From: Neodiprion pinetum
Lineage: Eukaryota; Arthropoda; Insecta; Hymenoptera; Diprionidae
Assembly: GCF_021155775.2 (NCBI RefSeq)
Contig: NC_060233.1
Location: 20,432,037-20,496,036, forward strand
Direction of reading: 5' to 3'
DNA length: 64,000 nt
Shown here: piece after piece, positions 11,293 through 21,360 of the stretch
Numbering within the stretch: the stretch's first letter is position 1
How the letters are laid out: every line of letters begins with the position of its first letter
Program-made: the position numbers and the translations under genes
The notes under the pieces: model-generated
Databases searched by the model: none
Told to the model about the DNA's origin: nothing
Seen by the model: the letters and a program-made list of their open reading frames with translations, nothing else

Positions 11293-11728
11293 TGTTACGT
11301 CCTCCAGACTTCCTATTCCTTCCCCACGCTCTTAGTTACCTTACGCTCTGTAGTCTACTCTTATCGTTCGCGAGTCAGCGGGTTCTCCTGTAACTCGCGG
11401 CTAGCTTGCCTGCTACATCAGGCAAAACCAGGCAGATCCATCCCAGCACTCAAGCAAGACACCTATCCCTCTAAACCAAGATCATACCCTTTTCCCTTGA
11501 CCGACTCCGTTGCATTGACCACTCATAAACAATCATATACTTTAAATCGTTTACCTTCCCTTAATACCGATCCCTTTCTATCCCATTCCCTTCCTGCATT
11601 GGGAGTAGTGGCACGCGAGTGCATAGACGACGTGAACGGACCCTACAATAGCCAAATAACACCTTGGCTGGGCGTGGAGTAAGCTCTGATTACCGCTCAT
11701 CGTAGCCAACGCAATCTACCCCGTAATA
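11293..11728 (+). repeat. 3' LTR of the gypsy element
   Basis: Collinear with 1184-1620; begins TGTTACGTCCTCCAGAC, ends CTACCCCGTAATA (the expected terminal CA is mutated to TA). Confidence 0.94.
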
Positions 11729-11786
11729 TGAAAAACAAATTTTTTATCAAAAATTTTTTTTTTTTGAAAGTAAATTGAAAATTATA

Positions 11787-11857
<71 letters not shown>

Positions 11858-11919
11858 TTATAAATTAATATAATTAAATATAAATACATTTATTCATTCA
11901 TATATATATGTATATATAT
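11729..11919. repeat. Satellite remnant and (TA)n microsatellite
   Basis: Satellite in orientation R (AAATTGAAAATTATAATATA) followed by a long TA run (about 11780-11850). Orientation is opposite to block 1-1183 on the other side of the gypsy element. Confidence 0.85.
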
Positions 11920-14648
11920 TGTAACGTGGCGTTTCAGAGTCGCCCGTCACAAGGGCACACAATCGCTATTATTTTTAGTTTACGCATCCTCAGCAGGGTA
12001 CTCCAACCACACTCGATACAAAATAGGCAATAACTACTTTTAACTTATTCTTTTTTGTAAATTCTTTATTTCGCGCTTCGGCGCAAGCTAACAAGGTACT
12101 TGGACGACAACGATCCCGATCAACAAGGGACCACTAGCTACCGTTTGCAGCTCTCGACGACTTCGCCTACTGACGGTCTCATCAGACTACACTGGCTACC
12201 TTGGTGCACCTTTATATACACCTGGGGTAGCATCCACCCGAACCTTCCGTATCGCCTTGACTGCCGGTGAACAGGGAGATAAAAACCCTCCCGGCGGCCG
12301 AGGGCACCGTTTCTCGAAGAGGAACCAGCTGACAGCTCTATCGGATGCCGTAAGGATGGCGTGAAGGGCAGACCGTAGCCTGCCATCCTCCGACTTACCG
12401 GCCTGGTGCCGGACCGACCCCAAACCACTACGTCCAGGTTGATAAGGCCATCATTCTGAGGATCGACGCTGCCTTTCTATCGGCAGGGACTAATTGTGTG
12501 GGTCGTGGTCCACGGTTTGGTCAACCGTCTGACTGCACGACCTCAGGTACAGGCAGCTAGCTACTGCCTGTACAAAAGCCGGTGGAGGTGAAAAATGAGG
12601 CGTCACTCTCCACCCGGTAACTTTGGCCGAGAGGCACCCTGTGTATGCCTCTGCCAAAGAAGTCCCCGATGATAGGCAGCCTGGACCGTAAACCGAAGCA
12701 GCTACAAAATCGTACGAGTTGGTGTCAACGACGAAATCGCGGGCAGCACATTACACCACATCTAGCGGTAATTTTGGAAAACGTATGACCACGCAGTAAC
12801 CAATATTCGCCACAGGGGGATGGCCTATTTGCGGTGGGGGTCAACCCACCAATCAAAGAAGAAGAATCACCTCACGATAACCGCGAGATCGGCGAGCTGA
12901 ACTTCGACCTGCTATTCTACGCTTGACCTGCTGAGAGACAGCTTTGCTTTCGCATCCTGCCGATTATTCTCCCGATTTAAGCTACTGATACCTTTTCCTT
13001 CTACCGCTATCGTTCTATCGTTTATCCTACCGAAAACTTTATCCTTCTAAACTCTTTTCATTCTTTTTCCCTTTCTTTCTGAGACTTTTCCGTCTCAGTT
13101 TTGCTAATATAACGTATAATTTAAATTAGAGTCAGTTTGTGTGCCTGAAGTCAACCGCTAAGGTAAGGCTTCTGCCTTTGAATAGTATCGTTACGAAGTT
13201 GCTCATAATCTCTATTCTTTCTTATGGTATTTATCGACTTTGTGTGAATCATGGTCCACGACTTAAAGTTGCAGTGAGCCGCCGTGTGACTGCATGATTT
13301 CAGTAATTTATTATTTTCGTATCTGAGCGACCTCGTAACTGCCAAATAATTATTTCTCTGTATTTATGATTTTTCTGCTTATTTGTGAATCTCTATTAGC
13401 CTGCTTCTGCACTTTTTATCGTATTTTGAGCCCTATTGGCTTCATATTTTATTCCATACTTTTTTTGTCATAGTAGTGTGCTTTATATTTTATTTCTGTT
13501 ATCGCTTATTATATTTTTATTCATTTTTGTGCCTATTGTATCATATATCGAGTTCCTTGGAGTACAAGCGAGCGTAGAATCAACCCTAGATATTACCGTA
13601 CTTTTTCTTTATTGCTATTGGCAATTTCATATTATTTTTGGGTGTTATTTATTCCTCTTTATTTTGTTAAATTAAGTTCTGTAAATCATTTTTCTGTATT
13701 GCGGTGTATTTTAGTATATTCCTCTATTTTGTAAACTCTTCGAAATTCTCACTCTCTCATAATTTTGTATTTTGGTATTCTCTCAAAAGTTATGTTTAGG
13801 AATTCACTATTCAATTCCTCAAGTATGTAATGATTATAAATTATCGAATTTACCGTTTACGAATAATTCTACCAAAGGCTACCTAGTCGATCGTTTGCCG
13901 AATTGGTAAATTGTTACTGAATGTCAATCTCTCATACTGGTTATAATTTATGGTAAATTTGTCGTATCATCTACCGAACTATCGTTACGTTGTTTTCTAC
14001 CGATCGCAGTAAAGTCCTCTCGCTCTCATTGACAGAATAATAATTTTCGTAGCGTCATTTGCAACTTGGGTAAGATCACGTCGCCCAGTGACGTGTAATT
14101 TTAAGTCAACTCTTGCATCATATCGCATCTCTCGACCTACGTGCATTTTTCTCTGTTAACTACTGTCTCTCGTTCTAAAGCTACCGTTTACTGCTATTCT
14201 ACCGAACTTTTTGTAAACAACGATTATTCATTTTATTAACTACCGCTGTCGATACCATCTCATTTGCCTGTCTCACTCATGTAACCTTCTCGACAATATA
14301 TGATCGATTGACCTGTTCATTTTCCCTTTTGACTGGAGTTTATTCTTTATTTTGTTATTTTCTCTAATTCTGGAATTACTGTTAGCTGCCTTGAATTCCG
14401 CCACCCTACCGGGATGTACGCGATCGTACCTGTGCCCAGCCAGCCATACAACGGGTTCTCTATTTATCTCTTTTGTACGGTTTTGTGTTAATTTTATTGA
14501 TTTGCATTATTGTTTGAAAATCGACGCTAACGCGTCTGGCGCCCAACGTAATTATTCTGTTATAGTTTGATATTGCGGATAAGTAGAGAATCGCGCCAAA
14601 GTGTCAACGGTAAGTCCTCATCCGAGGGTAACAGAATTTAGCGTTACA
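11920..14648 (+). mobile_element. Long solo-LTR-like element, TGTAACG family, copy 1
   Basis: 2,729 bp inserted in the satellite's TA tract. It opens TGTAACGTGGC and closes GCGTTACA. After the start comes GCCCGTCACAAGGG, shared with copy 2 at 24533-26623. About 110 bp before the end is TGGCGCCCAACGT (14543-14555 region), the sequence typical of a tRNA-Lys-type primer site, followed by GATATTG, CGCCAAA, a GGTAAGT splice-donor-like box and a small hairpin. No credible ORF in 2.7 kb. Best reading: a long LTR or non-autonomous LTR derivative; not proven. Confidence 0.6.
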
Positions 14649-14710
<62 letters not shown>

Positions 14711-15045
14711 GTATATATATAATATACATTAATATAATTGAATATAAATGGAGGTAATTAGGTTTAAAAATTTAATAAGATAACAAAATAATTAATTCAA
14801 ATAAATTTTTTTTCCTCAATAGAAGAATAATCAATTTTTAAAAATTCAAAATATGAAATTAAATGAATAATCATTGATCTATCTGTATGTTTTCTTTAAC
14901 CCTTATAATAAGTTCTAATCCATTGTATAAATGTTCCAAAGTACAATTCATAAAGTGAATTAAATGGCATTTTCTTAATGAATGATATTTTTATTTCAAT
15001 TAATGTGTGAGCAAATAATTGAAAAATGTATAGGATTCTTTCAAT
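14649..15045. repeat. (TA)n and satellite block, orientation R
   Basis: TA-rich microsatellite (14649-14730), then one monomer with the landmark GTTCTAATCCATTGTATAAA near 14912 and AAATGGCATTTT. It breaks off at the LINE 3' end. Confidence 0.88.
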
Positions 15046-15370
15046 ATGTATGTAATATTTATTGTTCCCCTTGGGGTTACAAGGACTTCCCTTTTCCTCT
15101 TCCTTTACAATATTTTTTTACATGTTTTCTTAACCTATTCTTAGCCTAATTCTTACTTCCTACCTTATCCTTACTTAATTTCTAATTGCCTGTGTCCTGT
15201 GCCATTGCCTTGCCATTCCCTTACTTTCCCTCTTATCCTTTTCTTACTTTTTATCCTTATCTTTACTTAACTTTATCCTATTTTACCTTATTCTATTCCC
15301 CAATTCGTCCTTATCCTAATTGACTTCCATTTCCCATTCATCTCTCACTCTTTTATTCTCTTGTACATCC

Positions 15371-18300
15371 CTAATCCTTTCCAATTCTCTCATCGAGACC
15401 TTCCCCCCCCCCCCCCCTCCCCCCCCCCCCCCCCCCCTCATCACCTAACATCTCCCTCACCACCTCCTGCCAACTTTCCTCCCTTCCATCCCAGCCTACG
15501 CACCTTTTCCATACGTGCTCCCAAGTTTCCTCCTCCCCCCCGCACACCCTACACCTTCTCTTTTCCTCTTCTTCCCAGTACCTTGCCTCCTTCATCTCGC
15601 TTCCTAATCTAAATCTTGCCACCCTTATCCACCTGCTTTCTCCCCATCCCTTGCCCAGATATCCTGGTATGCCTTCTCTTTTCACTAGCCTGTACCATCT
15701 GTTGTACCTCGATTCCCTTATTTTCTCCCACCTCTCTTTTCTCTGTTCTTCCCTCTCTCTCTCCTCTATTTCCCTAAACTCCATCTCGCTTCTCTCCCTT
15801 CTCGCGACTACCTCTCTACTCTCTGCTCCCCTTTCCGCAAAGAAACTTTCCCTTTCTCTTTTCCACCTCGATCCCTGCCTCCCAGCTCCTGCCTTGTCCC
15901 TTATCTCTTCCCAGCATCTCCTAGCTAACTCGCTACCCTCCCCTCTCTCCAGCTTCCTTTCAAAATTCCATGCCCTTCTCCCTGCCCTAATCCTTAGTTT
16001 CTCCCCCTGTAGTTCCTCCCTTACTAGATATCCCGGTGTTCTCCCATCCACTCCTAATGTCCATCTCAAAAATCTATCCTGTACCGCCTCGACCGCCCTC
16101 CACTCCCTCCACCCCTATATCTCCGATGCATACTCTATTACCGTCCATACTAGCCTGTCAAATAACCAAATCCTTTTTTCCCAATCCCTCCCAAACCTTC
16201 TTTTTCCTATTCCCCATACCTGCCTCATTACTACCCCTGCCTTCCGTACTCTCTCTTTCACCTGTGCTTCCTGTCCCCTATTGCACTTTACTCTATACCC
16301 TAAATAGCTGAACTCTTTCACCTCCTCTATCCTTTTCCCTTTCCATCTCCAGTCTATGTTTTTTCTTCTACCGCCTCCTTTTCTAAATCTCATAATCTTT
16401 GATTTCCCTACATTTACCATCAGCCTTTTCCTATCCATATACCTTTCTAACTTCCTAATCATTACCTCCATTTCCTCTTCACTTTCCGCTAGTAACACTA
16501 TATCATCCTCATAAGCTAACGTGCATACCCTGCCGCCGGCTAACTCCACCCCCCCAACCCTTCTCCCTCTCCCCATTTCCTCTTCTGAGTCCGCCAGCAG
16601 CAGGTTGAACACATGCGGACTGAGCGGACATCCCTGCCTTACCCCCCTCGCTGTCCAAAACGCCTCGCCTAGCTTTCCCCCGCTCCTTACTCGACTCTTT
16701 GTTTCCTTGTAAATTTACTCTATCCTTACCCTTAGCCCTTCCCTCACCCCTCTCCTTTCCATAGTCTCCCACAGCACCTTCCTGTTCACTGAATCAAAAG
16801 CAGCTTTCAGGTCCACAAAAAACGCCACCATCTTTCCCTTATCCTTTCCCACCTGCCCATTGATTAAATAAATAAGTACATATATATTGTCAATGGTGCC
16901 CATGCCTTTTCTGAAACCCGTTTGGTTTTGCGGTATCAAGCCCTTTTCTTCTACCTCTCTTTCTAACCTATCCGCTAATGCCATCGCATACACCTTATAT
17001 AGAGTTGGCATCAAAGTCACCCCCCTATACTCTTCTACCCTTTTCCCCTCCCCCTTCTTAACTATCGGCGCTATCAATCCCTCCCTCCAATCCTCTGGCC
17101 AGCCCTCCCCCACCCAAACTCTGTTACATGTTTTCCATATCCTCTGCTCCATTTCTTCCCCCCCATACCTCCATACCTCGCTAACTATTCCATCCCCCCC
17201 TGGTGCCTTTCCATCCCTCAGCTTTCCTATCACCTTTTTAATCTCTTCCCTCTGCAGCTCCCCTTCCCCGTCCCCCTTCCTATTTACCGACTCCCCGCCT
17301 TCTGTTACCCTGCTTTCTACCCCGCCTAATAATCCCATGAAATACTCCCTCCACTCCTGATCTCCTATTTCTTCATTCACCCTCTTCCACTTCTTTCTTT
17401 CCCTATTAACTATCTCCCATACCTTGCTTTCTGTCCTTGCTTCCGCTGCTTCTTTTATGAATCCCTCATTTTCTTTCTTTTTTCTCTCCTCGCATAGCCT
17501 ATTATATTCCCTTCTTCTCTTGCTATACGCGTCCCCTTCCCCCTCCCCTTTTCTCCATTTCCTTAGACTCTGCCTAATTTCCGCTTTTTTTCGCCTACAT
17601 TCCTCATCCCACCATCCCTTTTTCGCTTCCCCCCCCCCTCCCTCCTACATCTAAGGCTCGTCTAAACTCCCTTATTCTTTTCTCTATCTCTTTACCTACA
17701 TCCACTTCTCCTATCCCCTCCCATTTGACTTCTGTTCTAAACCTCATCCTACCCTCCTCCGTCCAGTCTCCTCTACTAGTTCCCCCTACTCTTTTTCCCT
17801 TCCTTGTCCTAGCCACTGCCCCCCTCAACCACACTATTACCGGCTGATGATCCGAGTCAACCCTATCCCCAATCTCTATCGTTTTGACCCTATACCTCAC
17901 CTCGATGTCTCCTATAGCGTAGTCTATGACTGTCACCCTTGCCCCTCCTACATACGTAAATTCCCCCTCTTCATCCCCCTCCATGTTCCTGTTCATTATT
18001 GCGCATCCTGTCTCCTCTAAAAATTGCACCAGCTGCCTACCTTCCGAGTTTATTTTCCTGTCCTTTGATTTCCTACTCCTACTTTCCTCCTCTCCTTCTC
18101 CCCAGCATCCTCCCCCCTCCTGCCCTGTCCTGGCATTAAAATCACCCCCAACTAGCACTTTTACCCCTCCCTCTATCCTTTCTGCCCGCTCCTTCAATTC
18201 CCCTATCTTCTCTTTTAGGTCCCCATTCACGTATATTCCTACTACTACCCATTTTTCCCCCCCTACACTTATATTCCTTGCTATCATGCCCTCTTTTACC

Positions 18301-18819
18301 TCTTCCCTCCCTCCCTCCCCACTTACTATCTCCCTTCTCACCCCTGACAACATTCCGCCTATTGCTCTTCCCTTCCTATTTTTTCGAACCGCATACTGCA
18401 CTTCCCATTTATACCCTACTGGCAACTTATTTCTGATCCTTTCCCATCCCTTCTTTTCTATCCATGTCTCCATTAGAAATATTACATCCCACTCCCCTAG
18501 CCCCCTCCAGAAATCTTCATCCTTTCTCGCGAGCCCCGCCACATTCCAAAAAGCTACTTTCCACCCCTCCCTTTCTGTTTCGCCTACTCCCCTCTCTCTC
18601 CTCCTTATCTCCCTCCCCACCTGCCTCTGTCCCCCCCCCCACTACCCATTCCCCCGACTGCCTTTCCCTACGTACCCTTTCCTGTGCTTCTATACTTCCC
18701 TCTTGTCTTTCCTCGCTTGCTGACCTTTCCCTATCGCTTTCCCCTAATTTTCCCCTCCCCTCCCTTTGCCCCTCTTCCCTCGCTCTCCCTGTACCGTCCC
18801 TAAGCACCTCTCCTATCAC
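15371..18819 (-). pseudogene. LINE ORF2: APE endonuclease, reverse transcriptase, CCHC
   Basis: The frame starts at ATG 18819, nine bases after the ORF1 stop. Endonuclease at 18560-17850: AFWNVAG, LMETWIE, GGDFNART, SDHQPV. RT at 17300-16115: APGGDGI, NQTGFRKGMGT, FVDLKAAFDSV, QGCPLSP, then the catalytic box YEDD (usual form F/Y-A-D-D) near 16510. The C-terminal part has CRVCGGEEETWEHVWKRC (15500 region). Breaks: frame changes at poly-C tracts near 18631-18640 and 17629-17639, and nonsense codons at 16715-16717 and 16115-16117. The two homopolymer shifts could be decay or assembly error. ORF2 would nick the target and prime reverse transcription. Confidence 0.85.
15403..15437. repeat. Poly-C tract
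   Basis: Near-pure C run coding a poly-Gly tail at the ORF2 C-terminus on the minus strand. Length is likely to be unstable. Confidence 0.9.
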
Positions 18820-18828
18820 ATCCCACTT

Positions 18829-19869
18829 TCACATTTTCCCTTCTATCCAGATCTTTGCATACCCTATTCTTACTCTGTTTCCCCTTCGCTCCTCAATTGC
18901 TGCTACCTCCCTCAACTTCCATTTCATTCTTCTCTCTGCCCAGGTGAGATCCTCGTCTATTCTCTCCTCCCTCCCTTTGAGGAGGCTTTTTCTTCCCATT
19001 ACCTGCCTCTTTTGCTCCCTATTTCCTAGTCTTGCTATCCATATCCCCTTTTCTCCCCCCTTTTTCGCGCCTACCTCCCACATATCCTTTACCTCGACCT
19101 CCACCCCTATCAGCTGCAAAATCTTTTTCAACTCTTCCTTTTCTCTTCCCTTCTCAAGTCTCGCTCCTCTCACTACTATATTTCCCCTTCTTTCTTCCCT
19201 TTCTTTCCTCTCTATGGCCCACTCCATCTCTTTTAATCTATCTATTGTTACCTGCGCCACTTCCGCATTCCCCTGTACCTGCCTTTCTCCCCCTCCTTCT
19301 GCACTCTTCTTTTCTAATTCTATCAGCCTCTCCTTTACCCTTTCCATCTCCCCCTCTCTGCGCTCTTCTACCTCTTCTAGTCTTTTACCTAGATCCCTTA
19401 TCATTTCCTTCATCTCCCCCCTCTCTACTTCCCACTGCTCTTCCCTTCTAGTCATTTCGCCTTTAATCTTTTCCATTTCTTCCCTGATCCCCCTTCCCTG
19501 CCCTTTAACCTCCTCTAGACCTATCTTTAGCTCTTCCCTAATCAACCTTAGCATATCTTGTATACCCCCTCCCTCCACCTTCCCTTCCTCCCCTGTCTTA
19601 CCCTCCGGCGACCATTGCACTTTCCTGCTTTTCCCAAATACTCTTTCTCTTTCCTGCAACTCGTCTACCTCCTCCTCCCCTATTTCCCCTTCCTCCTCCC
19701 GCTTTCTCTTCCATAAGTCTAGCACCGTCGCCGTCGATCCCAGGCTATGCCTCCTATCCCTCCCTAACGCTGCTACTGCCCCCGGCCTACCTTTCTTTTT
19801 CTCCTCCTCTTCCCTGTTCGCCCCTTCTTTTTGGCCACCCGCGTTACTGAAATTCTTTCTCTCCTTCAC
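18829..19869 (-). CDS. LINE ORF1 protein (coiled coil, RRM-like, CTD)
   Basis: 346 residues, intact. Basic/acidic N-terminus, a long K/E-rich heptad region (about residues 100-200) predicted to form a coiled coil, then an RRM-like segment (GNIVVRGARLEK near residue 230) and a C-terminal domain with DEDLTWAERRMKWKLRE, which resembles the L1 ORF1p CTD signature (DLT-x2-ER). Such proteins trimerise, bind LINE RNA and chaperone reverse transcription. Stop at 18829-18831, immediately before the ORF2 ATG, suggesting re-initiation. Assignment is by composition and motif. Confidence 0.8.
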   Translation of the reverse strand: MKERKNFSNAGGQKEGANREEEEKKKGRPGAVAALGRDRRHSLGSTATVLDLWKRKREEEGEIGEEEVDELQERERVFGKSRKVQWSPEGKTGEEGKVEGGGIQDMLRLIREELKIGLEEVKGQGRGIREEMEKIKGEMTRREEQWEVERGEMKEMIRDLGKRLEEVEERREGEMERVKERLIELEKKSAEGGGERQVQGNAEVAQVTIDRLKEMEWAIERKEREERRGNIVVRGARLEKGREKEELKKILQLIGVEVEVKDMWEVGAKKGGEKGIWIARLGNREQKRQVMGRKSLLKGREERIDEDLTWAERRMKWKLREVAAIEERRGNRVRIGYAKIWIEGKM

Positions 19870-20210
19870 CGCTCCCTACCTTATCGATCCGCCGCCTACC
19901 TGTCTACTTTATCCCCCTTCTTACTCCCTAGGTGTCGCTGCCTATTCCTATCTTATCTGAATCGTTGCCGTCCGCCGGCTCTTTCTGCCTAACCTCAAAA
20001 ACTCTCCCCCTTCTTTCTTTTTACACCCGCCCTTCCCTTCTATTCCTGCCTTCCTATTCCCTTCACCCGACCTGCCGTCTATGTCTTCCCCGCTCCTTCT
20101 CTGCCCTATTTCCTTTTCTCCTCAGCTTTGCTATCCTGCTAAATTCTCGCCTTTTCTCTCGCACTTTTTCGCACACCTGTCACTCACATTCAAAACGGAA
20201 ACGAAAGTCC
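19870..20210 (-). other. LINE 5' UTR
   Basis: About 340 bp, pyrimidine-rich on the plus strand, without a supportable ORF; holds the element's expected internal promoter, though no motif is identifiable. Confidence 0.5.
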
Positions 20211-20319
20211 GGATTTTTTTAATAATTATATTTATTTTTAATGAATTTAATTATTGTAAAAAAAAATTTTTTTTCTTCAAATTTCTCTTTTTTTAAAAGT
20301 AAAATCGAAATTATAATAC

Positions 20320-20377
<58 letters not shown>

Positions 20378-20868
20378 CATCAATATATTATACAATAATA
20401 TATTATACAATAATTTAATAAATATAAATACATTTATTTATATATATATATTATACATCAATATGATTAAATATAAATGGAGGTAATTAAGTTGAATGAT
20501 TTAATGAAGTAAGAACATAATTAATTTCAATAAATCATTTTTCTCAAATTGAAGAATAATTAATGTTTAAAAATTGAAAATATGAAATTAAATAAATAAT
20601 TATTCATCTATCTGTATGTTTTCTTTAAACCTTATAATAAGTTCTAATCCATTGTATAAATGTTCCAAATTACAATTCATAAAGTAAATCAAATGGCATT
20701 TTCCTAATAAGTAATATTTTTATTTCCATTAATATGTGATTATAAGATATATAGGATTTTTCTAATAATTATATTCATTTTCAATGAATTTAATTAATGT
20801 AAAAAAAATTTTTTTTTCCAAATATCTCTTTTTTTCTAAAGTAAATTGAAAATTATAATATATATATT
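20211..20868. repeat. Satellite block, orientation R, with (TA)n
   Basis: Continues the monomer interrupted by the LINE, then a TA microsatellite (20318-20382) and a second monomer with GTTCTAATCCATTGTATAAA near 20640. Confidence 0.88.
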
Positions 20869-21360
20869 TCAGAAACACACAAATAACGTGTGTTAAAAAT
20901 AAAATAGAGACAGCAAGAGTGTGCTCTCAAGACACAATAAATATCTCACCGACGGCCGCAATGACACAGCGTACAGAATTTATTAAATGATTTGATACAA
21001 AGATTAAAAGATGCAGAATAATCGTTATAAAGAGATTTCTCGATAGTGGTGCTAGCGGAGTGTATTGCGCACAGCCTTTTCAGAGTATGTTCTTTCTGAC
21101 TCGATGACTCGAGCGAGAGTGCCCGGAATGCATTCCCCAAAAGCCTGAGACCTCTTCGTCCTTCTTTATTCTTTATGACCCAGGCCTCTACGCGATACAA
21201 CACACTCGTGGTACCTGCACCACGCACCCCCAATAGGCTAAGTATTTCTTAAACATCCTGACGAAATCTGGTCACTCGATGTTCGACTTATGACCTTCCA
21301 TAAACGTCATAAGAAGGTCGAGTGCGTCGTCCGGACTTCGTCCTCGACGGCGATGCGACA
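20869..21360 (-). mobile_element. Solo-LTR-like fragment, unclassified
   Basis: About 490 bp of non-satellite sequence. On the minus strand it begins TGTCGCATCGCCGTC and contains TTTATAACG (possible TATA region) and AATAAA-type signals before ending near GTGTGTTTCTGAAA. Satellite TATA repeats abut both sides. No ORF of note. An LTR is the most natural reading, but the right end is not a clean CA. Confidence 0.4.

Larger units (their letters stand above)
1184..11728 (+). mobile_element. Env-bearing Ty3/gypsy (errantivirus-like) LTR retrotransposon
   Basis: A full-length element with two LTRs, a PBS-like site, gag, pol (protease, RT, RNase H, two macrodomain-like modules, integrase), an env-like gene, and a polypurine tract before the 3' LTR. 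The gene order and the baculovirus-F-like env place it with insect errantiviruses. It carries several nonsense codons and frameshifts, so it is a dead copy. No target-site duplication is visible, and the satellite on its two sides runs in opposite orientations. Family assignment is from motifs only. Confidence 0.93.
15046..20210 (-). mobile_element. Non-LTR retrotransposon (LINE), minus strand
   Basis: Encodes a coiled-coil ORF1 and an endonuclease/RT ORF2 in the standard order. Flanking GGATTCTTT (15033-15041) and GGATTTTTT (20211-20219) are a plausible target duplication, because the satellite reads on from one to the other. The 3' end lacks a clear poly(A). The clade is not assigned: APE-type endonuclease plus an L1-like type II ORF1 and a C-terminal CCHC-type motif. 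Confidence 0.88.

Noticed and set aside
12138..12428. 96-codon minus frame in the TGTAACG element
   Set aside because: Single copy, no motif, absent from copy 2.
15651..20296. Large plus-strand frames rich in Ser, Pro and Leu (e.g. 498 codons from 18464)
   Set aside because: Antisense shadows of the purine-rich LINE ORF1 and ORF2 on the minus strand.
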